46,231 nucleotides of DNA from assembly GCA_018302545.1 (NCBI GenBank), contig JAGVZM010000011.1, positions 1-46,231 of the forward strand, written 5' to 3'. Source of the stretch: Candidatus Woesearchaeota archaeon. GTDB taxonomy: Archaea > Nanobdellota > Nanobdellia > SCGC-AAA011-G17 > GW2011-AR18. The notes beneath the pieces were generated by a model. It did no database searches. It was not told the DNA's origin and saw only the letters and a list, made by a program, of their open reading frames with translations. Both the position numbers and the translations under genes were made by a program. Positions 32,935-41,614 of the stretch are shown here, in pieces. How positions within the stretch are numbered: position 1 is the first letter of the stretch; the number at the start of each line of letters is the position of its first letter.

Positions 32935-34761
32935 ATGCAAAATACGGGAAATTATCAACCACAGGCATTTAATGTGCCGCAATTACCAAAAGAGGCTCAA
33001 GAAAAGCTAGATGCTATGAAGTCTAAATTAGATAAATTTACTAAAGCAGTTACTAAAGAAAGTAAAGATATTATGGGTATATGTTTATTACCTCCTACTA
33101 AAATTCATCCTGAAGATAATTTACCAGAAAGTGAAGTTGAAAAATTAAAAAAAAGAATTAATGTTCTTATTATTATAGATGTTGAAACTAAAAAAGAATG
33201 GGCAAAATTAAGGGATAATGTTATTCAAAAATCAGTTAAAAAAGCTAATGAGATTGATGAAAATCTTTTTGTTACAGTAATGGATATTGCTGAAATAAGA
33301 GAGAATTGTTTTGATGCTAAATATGAAGTTTTAGAGATGATTGCTAGTGGAGCAAGTTTATATGATCCTAAAGATTTTTTAGCTGCAACAAAAATTTCTG
33401 AAGTTCATAAAAATATGGTTCTTAAGAAGTTTGATAAGTATATAGTTAGTTATATTGCAGTTGGTAGTTTATTTAGGGGAGATGCTAAGAGTAATGATAT
33501 TGACGTTTCTATTGTTATAGATGATACTGATGTTAAGAAGATGACTAGGGCTGAATTAAAAGATAAGCTTTCAGCTATAATTAGAGGTATGGGTTATGAT
33601 GCTTCTCAATTAACTGGAGTTAAGAAAGCATTCCACATTCAAACTTATATTTTAACAGATTTCTGGGATGCAATTAAAGATGCAAATCCAGTAATTTATA
33701 CTTTCTTAAGAGATGGTGTTCCAATTTATGATAGAGGCGTATTCATGCCTTGGAAATTACTACTTAAAATGGGAAGGATAAAACCAAGCCCTGAAGCCAT
33801 AGACTTACAGATGGATGTTGGTGAAAGATTAATACAAAGAACTAAAGGAAAAATGATTGGTATAATGGGAGATGATTTGTATTATGCAATTTTAAATCCT
33901 GCACAAGCAGCTTTGATGTTGTATGGAATAGCACCTCCTACTCCAAAAGAGACAATACAACTAATGGAAGATGTATTTGTTAAGAAAGAGAAGTTATTAG
34001 AGAAGAAATATGTTGATATTTTAAGTAAAATTAGAAAATATTACAAAGATATAGAACATGGTACAATTAAAGAAGTCAAAGGAAAAGATATAGATGAATT
34101 ATTAGGAGATGCTGAAGATTACATTAAAAGAATTAAAAAATTATTTGATGAAATACAAGATAGAAGAGATAAAGATAGTATAGACGAAATGTATACTAAT
34201 TGTATGGATGTTGTTGCTGATGCTTTAAAAGTTAATGAAATTGAAGTTAAAGAAAAATCTAAATTGGTTAGTACTTTCAAGAAAGAGTTAGTTGATGATA
34301 AGAAAGTATTTCCAAAACAATATATTGATACTTTGAAGCTAGTTATTGATACTAAGAATGGTGCTAAAACTAAGAAATTAACTTGGCCAGAATTAGAAAA
34401 GATTAGAAGAGAAGTTAGAGGATTTATTAAAGGAGTTATTGAGTATGTTCAGAGAAAGAGAGGTTATGAATTAGAGAGAGCTAAAGTTAAGTTTAAGTAT
34501 GGAGAAAAATATGGAGAAGCAATTTTACTAGATAAAATTGTTTATGTAATAAATGATGTTGATGCTCAAGACAAAGAAGTAAATAAGGCTACTCTTAATA
34601 AAGATGGTGGCTTTGGAACACTTGCAAAATCTAGTTTAGAAGAATTTGAAAAAGATATTATGAAGATAACTGTTCCAAATAAGGTTTTCATTAAAGAAAA
34701 AACTTTTGAAAGCTTGAAAGGGTTATTTGGAAATGATATAGAGATATTGGTGAATTACTGA
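32935..34761 (+). CDS. Large nucleotidyltransferase-domain protein
   Basis: This 608-residue protein has a central nucleotidyltransferase core at about 170-200: SYIAVGSLFRGDAKSNDIDVSIVID, with Gly-Ser and Asp188/Asp190 (pol beta-type). Its C-terminal half (about 270-500) is helical, with segments like LKMGRIKPSPEAIDLQMDVGERL and coiled-coil-like Lys/Glu-rich stretches that may form a HEPN-like or substrate-binding module. It is a conserved-looking DPANN-type protein. It is followed 30 nt later by an unrelated acidic protein. Substrate (RNA, protein or nucleotide) is unknown. Confidence 0.7.
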   Translation: MQNTGNYQPQAFNVPQLPKEAQEKLDAMKSKLDKFTKAVTKESKDIMGICLLPPTKIHPEDNLPESEVEKLKKRINVLIIIDVETKKEWAKLRDNVIQKSVKKANEIDENLFVTVMDIAEIRENCFDAKYEVLEMIASGASLYDPKDFLAATKISEVHKNMVLKKFDKYIVSYIAVGSLFRGDAKSNDIDVSIVIDDTDVKKMTRAELKDKLSAIIRGMGYDASQLTGVKKAFHIQTYILTDFWDAIKDANPVIYTFLRDGVPIYDRGVFMPWKLLLKMGRIKPSPEAIDLQMDVGERLIQRTKGKMIGIMGDDLYYAILNPAQAALMLYGIAPPTPKETIQLMEDVFVKKEKLLEKKYVDILSKIRKYYKDIEHGTIKEVKGKDIDELLGDAEDYIKRIKKLFDEIQDRRDKDSIDEMYTNCMDVVADALKVNEIEVKEKSKLVSTFKKELVDDKKVFPKQYIDTLKLVIDTKNGAKTKKLTWPELEKIRREVRGFIKGVIEYVQRKRGYELERAKVKFKYGEKYGEAILLDKIVYVINDVDAQDKEVNKATLNKDGGFGTLAKSSLEEFEKDIMKITVPNKVFIKEKTFESLKGLFGNDIEILVNY

Positions 34762-34791
34762 GGTGAAAAATATACTTGAGGTAATTGAAAA

Positions 34792-35682
34792 ATGACAGAC
34801 GACAAGAAAAGAAAGAAATTTGATGTTGATGCAATAAGAGATGAGCTATTAAGATTAGATATGGAAGAAGCTGAGAGAGATCCTGCACCAATTGATGCTG
34901 AGACTTTAGCAAGATTTAAGGAAGGTTTTGGAGATAAATTTTTAGAGAAATATGGTTATGAATTTGGAAGTCCAAAACATAAAGCACCAGCTGATAAACC
35001 TCTTAAAGATCTAAAACACCCTGACTATTTTTTCTCTCGAATTGAGGATCTTAAAGAAAGAAAATCTTTAGAGAATAATCCAAAGACAGGTAGAGTTTTT
35101 CCAAGACGTGAAGATCCAAGAGAGATAAAACCTATACAGCAGTTCTTAATTTTAAAAGATCGAAGAGAGATTAATAATGGAAATTTAAATCCTTATCCAA
35201 GACGTGAAGATCCATTAGATATAGAAAGAGATTTTAGGAGATTTGAAAAAATCGAAGAGTATGGTGCTTTTTTGGATAAAAGAATACCTTCTGATAAAGA
35301 TCCTCTTTCTTTTGATCTTGGTAAGATTAGATTATGGGGTGGTCTTGTTGATAAAATAAATAGATATGTGAGAGATCAAAGAAACCCTCCTTCAGTTAAT
35401 GCAGTTTTATTAGGTACTTTTGGCGGAAGATTACCTGTTCCAGCATTAGATTATGGGCTTGATTTTGGATTTGGAGATGAAGTTGAGGTAAATGTAACTA
35501 GAATTATGTTAAGTCAACCAAATCCTTACCAAATATTATTAAAATCTTTAGGAAGAGAGGATTATAACTCTTTTATAATAAAGGATCGAAGTTTAGATGT
35601 AAGCATTATTAGGGATGACTCTGATAAGTTTATTAGTTTAATTAATTTTGATAATGGGCCTAAAAATAAACCTGGCAAATAG
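34792..35682 (+). CDS. Hydrophilic protein with repeated PRREDP motif, unknown
   Basis: This 296-residue protein is very rich in charged residues in its first 160 residues. The stretch PRREDP occurs twice, at about 104-109 and 136-141, encoded by an identical 18-nt sequence 96 bases apart (35101 and 35197). The C-terminal 120 residues are more ordered, with VNAVLLGTFGGRLPVPALDYG. No family is recognised. It follows the nucleotidyltransferase gene closely and may be cotranscribed. Confidence 0.55.
   Translation: MTDDKKRKKFDVDAIRDELLRLDMEEAERDPAPIDAETLARFKEGFGDKFLEKYGYEFGSPKHKAPADKPLKDLKHPDYFFSRIEDLKERKSLENNPKTGRVFPRREDPREIKPIQQFLILKDRREINNGNLNPYPRREDPLDIERDFRRFEKIEEYGAFLDKRIPSDKDPLSFDLGKIRLWGGLVDKINRYVRDQRNPPSVNAVLLGTFGGRLPVPALDYGLDFGFGDEVEVNVTRIMLSQPNPYQILLKSLGREDYNSFIIKDRSLDVSIIRDDSDKFISLINFDNGPKNKPGK
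35101..35118 (+). repeat. 18-nt in-gene repeat, first copy
   Basis: The sequence ccaagacgtgaagatcca recurs without change at 35197-35214, in the same reading frame, and encodes PRREDP. Confidence 0.7.
35197..35214 (+). repeat. 18-nt in-gene repeat, second copy
   Basis: Identical to 35101-35118, exactly 32 codons downstream. It points to duplication of a short linear motif. Confidence 0.7.
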
Positions 35683-35724
35683 TTTTTGAGTTAATTTTTT
35701 AAGAGTTTCTTTATTTTGTTTTTT

Positions 35725-36303
35725 ATGAATTCAAATCAAGAATCTTTAGAGGGTTTAGTTCTAGATGGAATTTTAGATAGCTTAGATTTATGTGATAGGG
35801 CCTTTGCTTCAGGAGAGTTAGATAATAATTCTTGGGAGACAGTTAGAGATTATGTTAATATGATGTCAAATGCAGTATCTTGTAGAAGTTCTGCTCCTTC
35901 ACTTTTTCAAGAATTAAGAACAGGTTGTTATAATTTTTTAGATTTTTATAAAAGAGAAATGAAGATTGAAAGGGTTACTATTAATAGTAAAATTAAGAAA
36001 GCCACTAGTGTTCTAAGTGTTATTGCTCTTTTACATGGGGGTTGCATGGGATTAAGGGCTGTAGAAACAAAAATAGAAACTTTCTTTTATTTTGCAGGAG
36101 TTAATTTCCTTGCTTCAGCATGCTTATATGGAGCTTCAAAAGTTTTTGAATATTTTGATAGACCTAATTATAATAAATTAATTCAAGATTTAGATACTGT
36201 TCAAAATAGAATGGATAAAATAAGGGATAACCCTGATATTTTTAAAGAAGTACTCTCTAAATATTCAGAGCAAATAAAAGTAAAAATACCCCATATTAGA
36301 TAA
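35725..36303 (+). CDS. Two-helix membrane protein, unknown
   Basis: The ATG at 35725 is preferred over a TTG nine bases upstream. The product, about 192 residues, has a helical N-terminal half (with LDLCDRAFASGELDNNSWETV) and two adjoining hydrophobic segments in the middle (about 95-140), then a charged coiled-coil-like end. It could anchor a cytoplasmic helical domain to the membrane. Its stop abuts the stop of the convergent gene at 36304. No family is recognised. Confidence 0.5.
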   Translation: MNSNQESLEGLVLDGILDSLDLCDRAFASGELDNNSWETVRDYVNMMSNAVSCRSSAPSLFQELRTGCYNFLDFYKREMKIERVTINSKIKKATSVLSVIALLHGGCMGLRAVETKIETFFYFAGVNFLASACLYGASKVFEYFDRPNYNKLIQDLDTVQNRMDKIRDNPDIFKEVLSKYSEQIKVKIPHIR

Positions 36304-37521
36304 TTATTCTTTTTGTTTTATTCCTAATTTGTAAACTTTTAAACCATCTTTCGGTTTATCAATTTCTTCAATTGTTAGAATATCTCCTGATTTCAATGAA
36401 GGATGTGCTGCAAACCAAGGCCTCATTCCTGCAGTGGCATATTCTCCTCCTAATGGATCTCCATGATTAGGATTTCCTCTTCCACCAGTCATATGGGTTC
36501 TTATAGGACCTAAATCAGTTTCAAAGTAAAAGGGTATCTTATAACCTGGAAGTTTTGTTCTATCAGATTTTGGTACAGCTATTAAATTAAATTTCTTCCA
36601 CCTTGGTTCTTTGCTAGAGGCAGAATCTCTAAGTTCAATTTCTAAATATCTTTTTTGTATCTCTGTTGGTTCTCTATGAGATTCTACTTCTCTTTCTAAT
36701 TCTGATTTTCTTATTTCTGATACAGGCTTTGTATATACTGGTTTCTTAAAGTGACTTGTTATATCTACAACATTAAAGTTAACATACATATCTTCTAACA
36801 TTCCTTCTGTTCCTTCTAATATCTTACTTCTTATTAGTTCTGGGACCTCATCTAATGAAGTTGTTTTGTATTCTGATTTTAGTTTGCTTGATTTTACTTG
36901 TATTACAGCAAATTCTTCACCATAAGTGGCTTCTTCTACATCCTCTACAATTCCACTTACAATAATATGTACTGTTTCATACATTGCCTCCATAGGTGTT
37001 GATGCATCTGTATGCTTTTTATCTGGATGGACAGCTACAATCACTTGATAAGTATCTCCACCATTATTTTCATATTGTTTTATTACACAACCTGTTTCAA
37101 CTATCTTTGTTAATCCGTTAAATTCTCTTAAATTTTGTTTAGCTTTTCTTCCCGTATCTTCTATTCTTTCTCTTATTGTGTCTGGTATTCCTGCTTTTTC
37201 AGCATCTGATTTTGATTCATAATTTCTCTCAAACCATCTAGCTTCCTTTGCAGATTCTAAGAATTTAGTTTGCCTCTTAGGGGGAAGATTATCTATATCA
37301 TTATATCTCTTTTCTAATAAATTTCTCCATACTGTTAGATGTGTTAATAAAACTCCTCTTTCTTCTTCTATTCTTTGATTTTCTAATCTATCTAATTCCT
37401 CAGCAGCTTTTCTCATTGCATCTAAAGATGATGCTTGTTGTTCTGTAATTGTAGTTCTAACTAGTTCTAGATTATCTTCTAAAGTTAATTTATTATCATA
37501 TAGTTTAGAGATTTGTGTCAT
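36304..37521 (-). CDS. Coiled-coil protein with C-terminal beta domain, last gene of the helicase/ATPase island
   Basis: This 405-residue protein has a long helical N-terminus (residues 5-60 and 100-135), a middle domain with VIKQYENNGGDTYQVIVAVHP, and a distinct C-terminal domain (about 320-400). The latter contains IPFYFETDLGPIRTH, GDPLGGEYATAGMRPWF and HPSLKSGDILTIEEI. The SGDxLxIEEI plus Tyr end resembles the EcoRII-N/B3-like DNA-binding fold, which is only a tentative call. It is 61 bp behind the previous gene with its own promoter, whose AT-rich palindrome is shared with the first gene of the island. Confidence 0.6.
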   Translation of the reverse strand: MTQISKLYDNKLTLEDNLELVRTTITEQQASSLDAMRKAAEELDRLENQRIEEERGVLLTHLTVWRNLLEKRYNDIDNLPPKRQTKFLESAKEARWFERNYESKSDAEKAGIPDTIRERIEDTGRKAKQNLREFNGLTKIVETGCVIKQYENNGGDTYQVIVAVHPDKKHTDASTPMEAMYETVHIIVSGIVEDVEEATYGEEFAVIQVKSSKLKSEYKTTSLDEVPELIRSKILEGTEGMLEDMYVNFNVVDITSHFKKPVYTKPVSEIRKSELEREVESHREPTEIQKRYLEIELRDSASSKEPRWKKFNLIAVPKSDRTKLPGYKIPFYFETDLGPIRTHMTGGRGNPNHGDPLGGEYATAGMRPWFAAHPSLKSGDILTIEEIDKPKDGLKVYKLGIKQKE

Positions 37522-37556
37522 AAAGAAGAAAATCAGTTCTTATAGTTAATTTTTTT

Positions 37557-37573
37557 ACATATATCATATATGT
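37557..37573 (-). promoter_or_regulatory. AT-rich palindrome in the promoter of the 37521 gene
   Basis: The sequence acatatatcatatatgt has 8-bp perfect arms around one base, 36-52 nt before the ATG. The minus strand here reads ATATATGATATATGTAAAA. The same pattern stands before the first gene of the island at 45257-45272. It probably combines a TATA box and an operator. Confidence 0.5.
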
Positions 37574-37581
37574 TATATATA

Positions 37582-38430
37582 TTAGCTCAACAAATATTCT
37601 TCAGCTGCCTTTTTTAATAATTCTACAGTTCTAGGATCTAAATTATTATTTGCTAATGTTGATCTTATTTCTTCTAATCTCTCTTTTGTTTCAGGATTTG
37701 CCTTTTCTAATAAATATAATTCAAAATCTGAATGTTTATCTTTTGCATCTGTATACCAATTAATATAATGCTTCATTAAGAACCTTGTTCCTAGACCTTT
37801 TTCTAAAGTTATCGGACTATATGTTCTAAAAAATTCTCCTAATGTTGTTGAGTTTTCTCTATTATGTTCATAATGTCTAATATATGCTTGCAAACCATCT
37901 TCAATTGAATAATCTCTTGGAGCATTTTCTCCCCTTTCTATTAATGTTCCTATTAACCTTCTTGATAATATTGTTGGTAGAAAACTTGATACAAATTCTA
38001 AGAAAGTTGTTCCTTCATCTTGAGCTTTTTCTAAATAAATAGTTATATACTTTTGTAATGATCTTGACGATTCATTTATTCTCCTTGTTCTTGGATTAAA
38101 TCTTTCAAAAAAACCTATAAAAGATATTGATGATCCGTTCCTTTTTCTATAATGTTTTATATATTCACTTGCAATTTGGGGAAAGGCTCTGTATAAGTGT
38201 GCCCTATCATAAAAGTCTTTTACTCTGTTTTTTTGTGGTTCTCCTAAATCTTTTGTCTCTTCTTGAACTAATCTTATGTTTCTATTTGATGATAATCCTC
38301 CTCTGAAATAATCTGGATTTTTTTCAAATAATTTTAATAGCATTCTTTGTTCTATTTCTGATAAATATTCTAGCTCTGCTAAAAGTTCTTTTGGTACTTC
38401 TTTAATTAAATCTTCAAGCTGCATTTTCAT
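37582..38430 (-). CDS. Helical protein of unknown function
   Basis: The ATG at 38430 (MKMQLEDLI) overlaps the end of the helicase gene by 17 nt and is preferred over a start at 38448. The protein, about 282 residues, is nearly all helix. It shows repeated patterns such as ERFNPRTRRINE with LEKAQDEGTTFLEFVSSFLP, and later ASEYIKHYRKRN and AYIRHYEHNRENSTTLGEFFRTYSP with MKHYINWYTDAK, which suggest an internal about 70-residue repeat (YIxHYxxxxxx-S-xxFFxxF). No catalytic residues are visible. It is probably a structural or DNA-binding partner of the helicase. Confidence 0.6.
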   Translation of the reverse strand: MKMQLEDLIKEVPKELLAELEYLSEIEQRMLLKLFEKNPDYFRGGLSSNRNIRLVQEETKDLGEPQKNRVKDFYDRAHLYRAFPQIASEYIKHYRKRNGSSISFIGFFERFNPRTRRINESSRSLQKYITIYLEKAQDEGTTFLEFVSSFLPTILSRRLIGTLIERGENAPRDYSIEDGLQAYIRHYEHNRENSTTLGEFFRTYSPITLEKGLGTRFLMKHYINWYTDAKDKHSDFELYLLEKANPETKERLEEIRSTLANNNLDPRTVELLKKAAEEYLLS

Positions 38431-40987
38431 AATAACCTTCGATAACACTATCTACTGAGTATAATATTCCTGATTCTTCTTTCGCGAATTCTGTACATAA
38501 CTCTCTTTTGGGAATTGATTTCTTGGCAGCTATTCTTTTTCCTTTTAATTTTCCAGCAAATTTAGTTTCTTTCTTATAGTAAATTGATAAGGCATTTGGA
38601 TTATTTTGATAATCTATAATATCTTCTTTTTTTCTTAATACTGCAACATATGCTCCTCTAAATCTTGCTTTTTTTGGATCTTTTTGATAACTAGAATTAC
38701 CATTCAATTCTTCACATTTAGTTACAGTATAGTTTCCAGACATTAATGTATTTTCAAACCCATATTCTTCCAAGGCTCCTACAAATTTATCAAAACTTGA
38801 TTTTGTTGCATGATTGGGAATTGTTACAATCCAATATCCTCCAACATCTAAGATTCTATTTGTTTCTAATACTGCATCTTCCACTTCTCTTTCTAATATT
38901 TTTGCACCATCTGATTTTCTTTCTCCTTGTGATTGATATTGTAATGCATAAGAACAGACAGCTATTTTTTGGCTTTTAGATGGTAATGCTGTATCTTGTA
39001 TTCTTCTTTTTAAAGTTTCAATTGGAATTCCTAATTTTTTACATTCTTCAATTCCTAAAGCTAACATTGTTTCAGAAATATCTATAGCAATTGTTTTTCT
39101 CTTGGTTTTTCTTCCTAAATATGCTGCACCTGAACCTTGATCTACTATTTGTTCTATAGTTCCTTCATGTCTTTCTATTCCTGATATTATTTGATCAAGT
39201 AATCTTATTGTATGAGCAGAGGCTGTATATTCCCAATTAGTATTATATAATCTTACAAATAAATCCCAAATTTCCTTTTTCTGTAATTTCTCTAAATAAT
39301 CTATACCTCTTCCATTCCATGATCTAGCAATTCTTATTGCTGTTTGGAATGGTGTATCTGTGGGTAATAGATTTACTAAATTTGTATAAATTGCTAGGTT
39401 TACTGCTTCCTCATTTCCATCTTCTAGAGAATCTACTATTCTTTCTAGTTCTGTTAAAGATTCTCCACGTAATGCTTTTTCACCTATTAACTTTTTTATA
39501 TCAGCTTTTTGATAACGATTTTTATCTAAAGTGCCTCCTGTAAACTTTTCTGGCTCTGGAACAGCTATATCATATTCTTTAGCTAATTCTGGAAGCATAT
39601 CTCTCATTCTTCTTTCTAATTCTGGAGAATGACAAACCATATCTACAATTTCTACAGTTCCTCTTTGTCCTATCCTATCTGTTCTTCCTATTTTTTGTAT
39701 TCTTCCACCAGGAGTTATAGATGGATCTAGGCTTATTTGAATAACATCGATTGGATTTGTTTTTGGGTCTGTTGTTAGAGGAATTCCTTCAGAACCTGTT
39801 CCTTCTGTTACTATGGCTACCCTTACATTTCCATATCTGAATCTTTCAGCTCTTGCTTTTGTGTCTTTTGTGTCCCCATCTATTCTTACAGCCCCATACC
39901 TCGAGAATCTTCCTTTTGAGAATTCTTCTTCTAAATGTCTTGTTACCCCTTGTTTTAATTCTGTGAATATAACAACTTGTTTTCCTGTAGAAACTGCTTG
40001 ATAAGTTAGATCTTTTACTCTTTGCATCTTTTGTTTTATTAATATTCTTCTTAATTCCCAGTCTCTTGTTAATGTTGAGGAAGGATCGTCTTCTTGGCAA
40101 GCCCATGTTTTAATATATTTATCAATTGATCTTTCATCTAAAGATACTAACTCTACTCTTTCAACAACATTAGGCAAGGGGAATATTTGCGCTAATTCAT
40201 CTCTTGTTAATCTAAATAGATAATTTCCTAGTATCCTTCTTACTGCATCAATATCTTTTTCATAATCAAACATCTTCGGATGTCTAACTACATTCGGTTC
40301 TAGGATATGTAAAAGTGTTCCAATATCATCAAGGTGATTATATATAGGAGTGGCAGTCATAACTATCTTATATGCATCTGTAGTTAACTCGTTGAATAAT
40401 TTACTTAATGTCTTGGCTCTATTTGCAGAAAAATTTTTAGCTCTATGTGCTTCATCTGCTGTAACAACATCAAAGTGCCTGCCTTTTCTAGATTCTAATT
40501 CTTTAATTGCCCTATAGTATATATTCTCTTCAGGATCTTTTGTTTGAGAAAATTTGTCATCTGCAATTACTACAAAATCATGAGATTTATCTAATTCCCC
40601 TAATCTTGAAGGTGAATCTAGAATTAATACTTCCTGGTCTGGTTTGCCTAAGAGACGCGCTGATTCATTAATTTTTTCTGGTGTCCAAGCCATATCTGTT
40701 ACTCTTTTTGGGGCAACTATCAAACACCTTGATTTTCTTCCTTGGTCTCTTTCAATTAAATTATCTAATAATAATTTTATAACTAATGGAATTGATGATT
40801 TACCTGCTCCTGTGTGATCTCCAACTAAAATTTTTCTTTTTTCTAAGGCAGATCTTATTCTAAAATATTGGTGCAAAGCAGGATACATTCCTGTTTCAGT
40901 TACAGCAGCGAATCTAGCCCAATCTTCTATAATAGACTCTAGATCATCTAAAGCTTCATGTTTAATATCTTGTATTGCTAAGCTCAT
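38414..40987 (-). CDS. SNF2-type helicase fused to a SAM-dependent methyltransferase
   Basis: This 857-residue protein has both ATPase halves. Walker A GDHTGAGKSS is at 56-65, DEAH at 178-181, TAT in TATPIYNHLDD at 211-213, and motif VI QKIGRTDRIGQRG at 431-443 with its two Arg fingers. This is the SNF2/strawberry-notch-like superfamily 2 set. Residues 610-730 form a separate methyltransferase: motif I VDQGSGAA (615-622), motif II AIDIS (634-638), motif IV CSYALQY (678-684) and a GGYWIVTIPN strand. It lacks an N/DPPY catalytic motif, so DNA-amino methylation is not evident. It is the largest gene of the island, transcribed 2 nt after 40990-41598. Confidence 0.9.
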   Translation of the reverse strand: MSLAIQDIKHEALDDLESIIEDWARFAAVTETGMYPALHQYFRIRSALEKRKILVGDHTGAGKSSIPLVIKLLLDNLIERDQGRKSRCLIVAPKRVTDMAWTPEKINESARLLGKPDQEVLILDSPSRLGELDKSHDFVVIADDKFSQTKDPEENIYYRAIKELESRKGRHFDVVTADEAHRAKNFSANRAKTLSKLFNELTTDAYKIVMTATPIYNHLDDIGTLLHILEPNVVRHPKMFDYEKDIDAVRRILGNYLFRLTRDELAQIFPLPNVVERVELVSLDERSIDKYIKTWACQEDDPSSTLTRDWELRRILIKQKMQRVKDLTYQAVSTGKQVVIFTELKQGVTRHLEEEFSKGRFSRYGAVRIDGDTKDTKARAERFRYGNVRVAIVTEGTGSEGIPLTTDPKTNPIDVIQISLDPSITPGGRIQKIGRTDRIGQRGTVEIVDMVCHSPELERRMRDMLPELAKEYDIAVPEPEKFTGGTLDKNRYQKADIKKLIGEKALRGESLTELERIVDSLEDGNEEAVNLAIYTNLVNLLPTDTPFQTAIRIARSWNGRGIDYLEKLQKKEIWDLFVRLYNTNWEYTASAHTIRLLDQIISGIERHEGTIEQIVDQGSGAAYLGRKTKRKTIAIDISETMLALGIEECKKLGIPIETLKRRIQDTALPSKSQKIAVCSYALQYQSQGERKSDGAKILEREVEDAVLETNRILDVGGYWIVTIPNHATKSSFDKFVGALEEYGFENTLMSGNYTVTKCEELNGNSSYQKDPKKARFRGAYVAVLRKKEDIIDYQNNPNALSIYYKKETKFAGKLKGKRIAAKKSIPKRELCTEFAKEESGILYSVDSVIEGYYENAA

Positions 40988-40989
40988 TT

Positions 40990-41598
40990 CTAATAACCAA
41001 CCTTCTCCCTTTCTGAATAAATAATACTCCTAGCTTCTTGAGGAGTTCTTGCTAATTGCAATCTTCTCATATACGATTTTATAACTCGGTCTAGGATAAT
41101 TGCTTTAATAGCATCTCCGTCTGATCTTAATTTATTTGCTTCGTCATTTAGATGTGTTGCAACAAGTGCTCTAGCTTCAGGATCTAAAAGTTCATCATAA
41201 TTTTCTATTCCAGATCCTGTTGGCATTGAAACTATTCCTAAGTTCAATCTTGGAATCAATCTTGGAAGAGAATTTTCTATATATCCCTCAGGTATATCGG
41301 GAATGTAACCATGAAGTAATTTTGCTTTTTCTGTATGGGTTATTCCTAAAGCTAAAGTTTTTTCAGCAATTTCTCTTAAATTTCCTTCTGTTAATCTTTG
41401 TTCTAAACTGTCTATATCTACTTCTGTTATTAAAGAAGGATCTTGTGATTTTAATTTCATTAACACTTCATCAGGAAGATGTTGCATTAAGTATAATTCT
41501 ATAGAAATTTTTGCCTTTTTTGCTGATGATTTTAAAACTAAGTAAAGGTTAGGATACTCCTTTCTTATATATTCTGTAAGTTTCTTTCTATCTTCCAT
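40990..41598 (-). CDS. Helical protein of unknown function
   Basis: This 202-residue, mostly helical protein lies between the GHKL ATPase gene (16 nt upstream) and the helicase gene (2 nt downstream). The N-terminus resembles a charged helix-turn-helix-like bundle (EYIRKEYPNLYLVLKSSAKKAK). The middle has GYIPDIPEGYIENSLPRLIPRL. No family is recognised. Tight packing argues for a role as an adaptor in the same complex. Confidence 0.6.
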   Translation of the reverse strand: MEDRKKLTEYIRKEYPNLYLVLKSSAKKAKISIELYLMQHLPDEVLMKLKSQDPSLITEVDIDSLEQRLTEGNLREIAEKTLALGITHTEKAKLLHGYIPDIPEGYIENSLPRLIPRLNLGIVSMPTGSGIENYDELLDPEARALVATHLNDEANKLRSDGDAIKAIILDRVIKSYMRRLQLARTPQEARSIIYSEREKVGY

Positions 41599-41614
41599 GA
41601 TAATCTATATATTT

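Noticed and set aside
39846-40106. An 86-codon open frame on the minus strand and several plus-strand frames (38746, 39337, 39813) inside the helicase gene.
   Set aside because: They lie fully within a gene with complete helicase motifs, have skewed Leu/Phe composition and no start context.
41220-41504. A plus-strand Leu/Phe-rich open frame antisense to the 202-residue island gene (similar frames at 42982 and 43856).
   Set aside because: Antisense frames of Lys/Glu/Ile-rich genes in AT-rich DNA often look like this. No promoter or ribosome site supports them.
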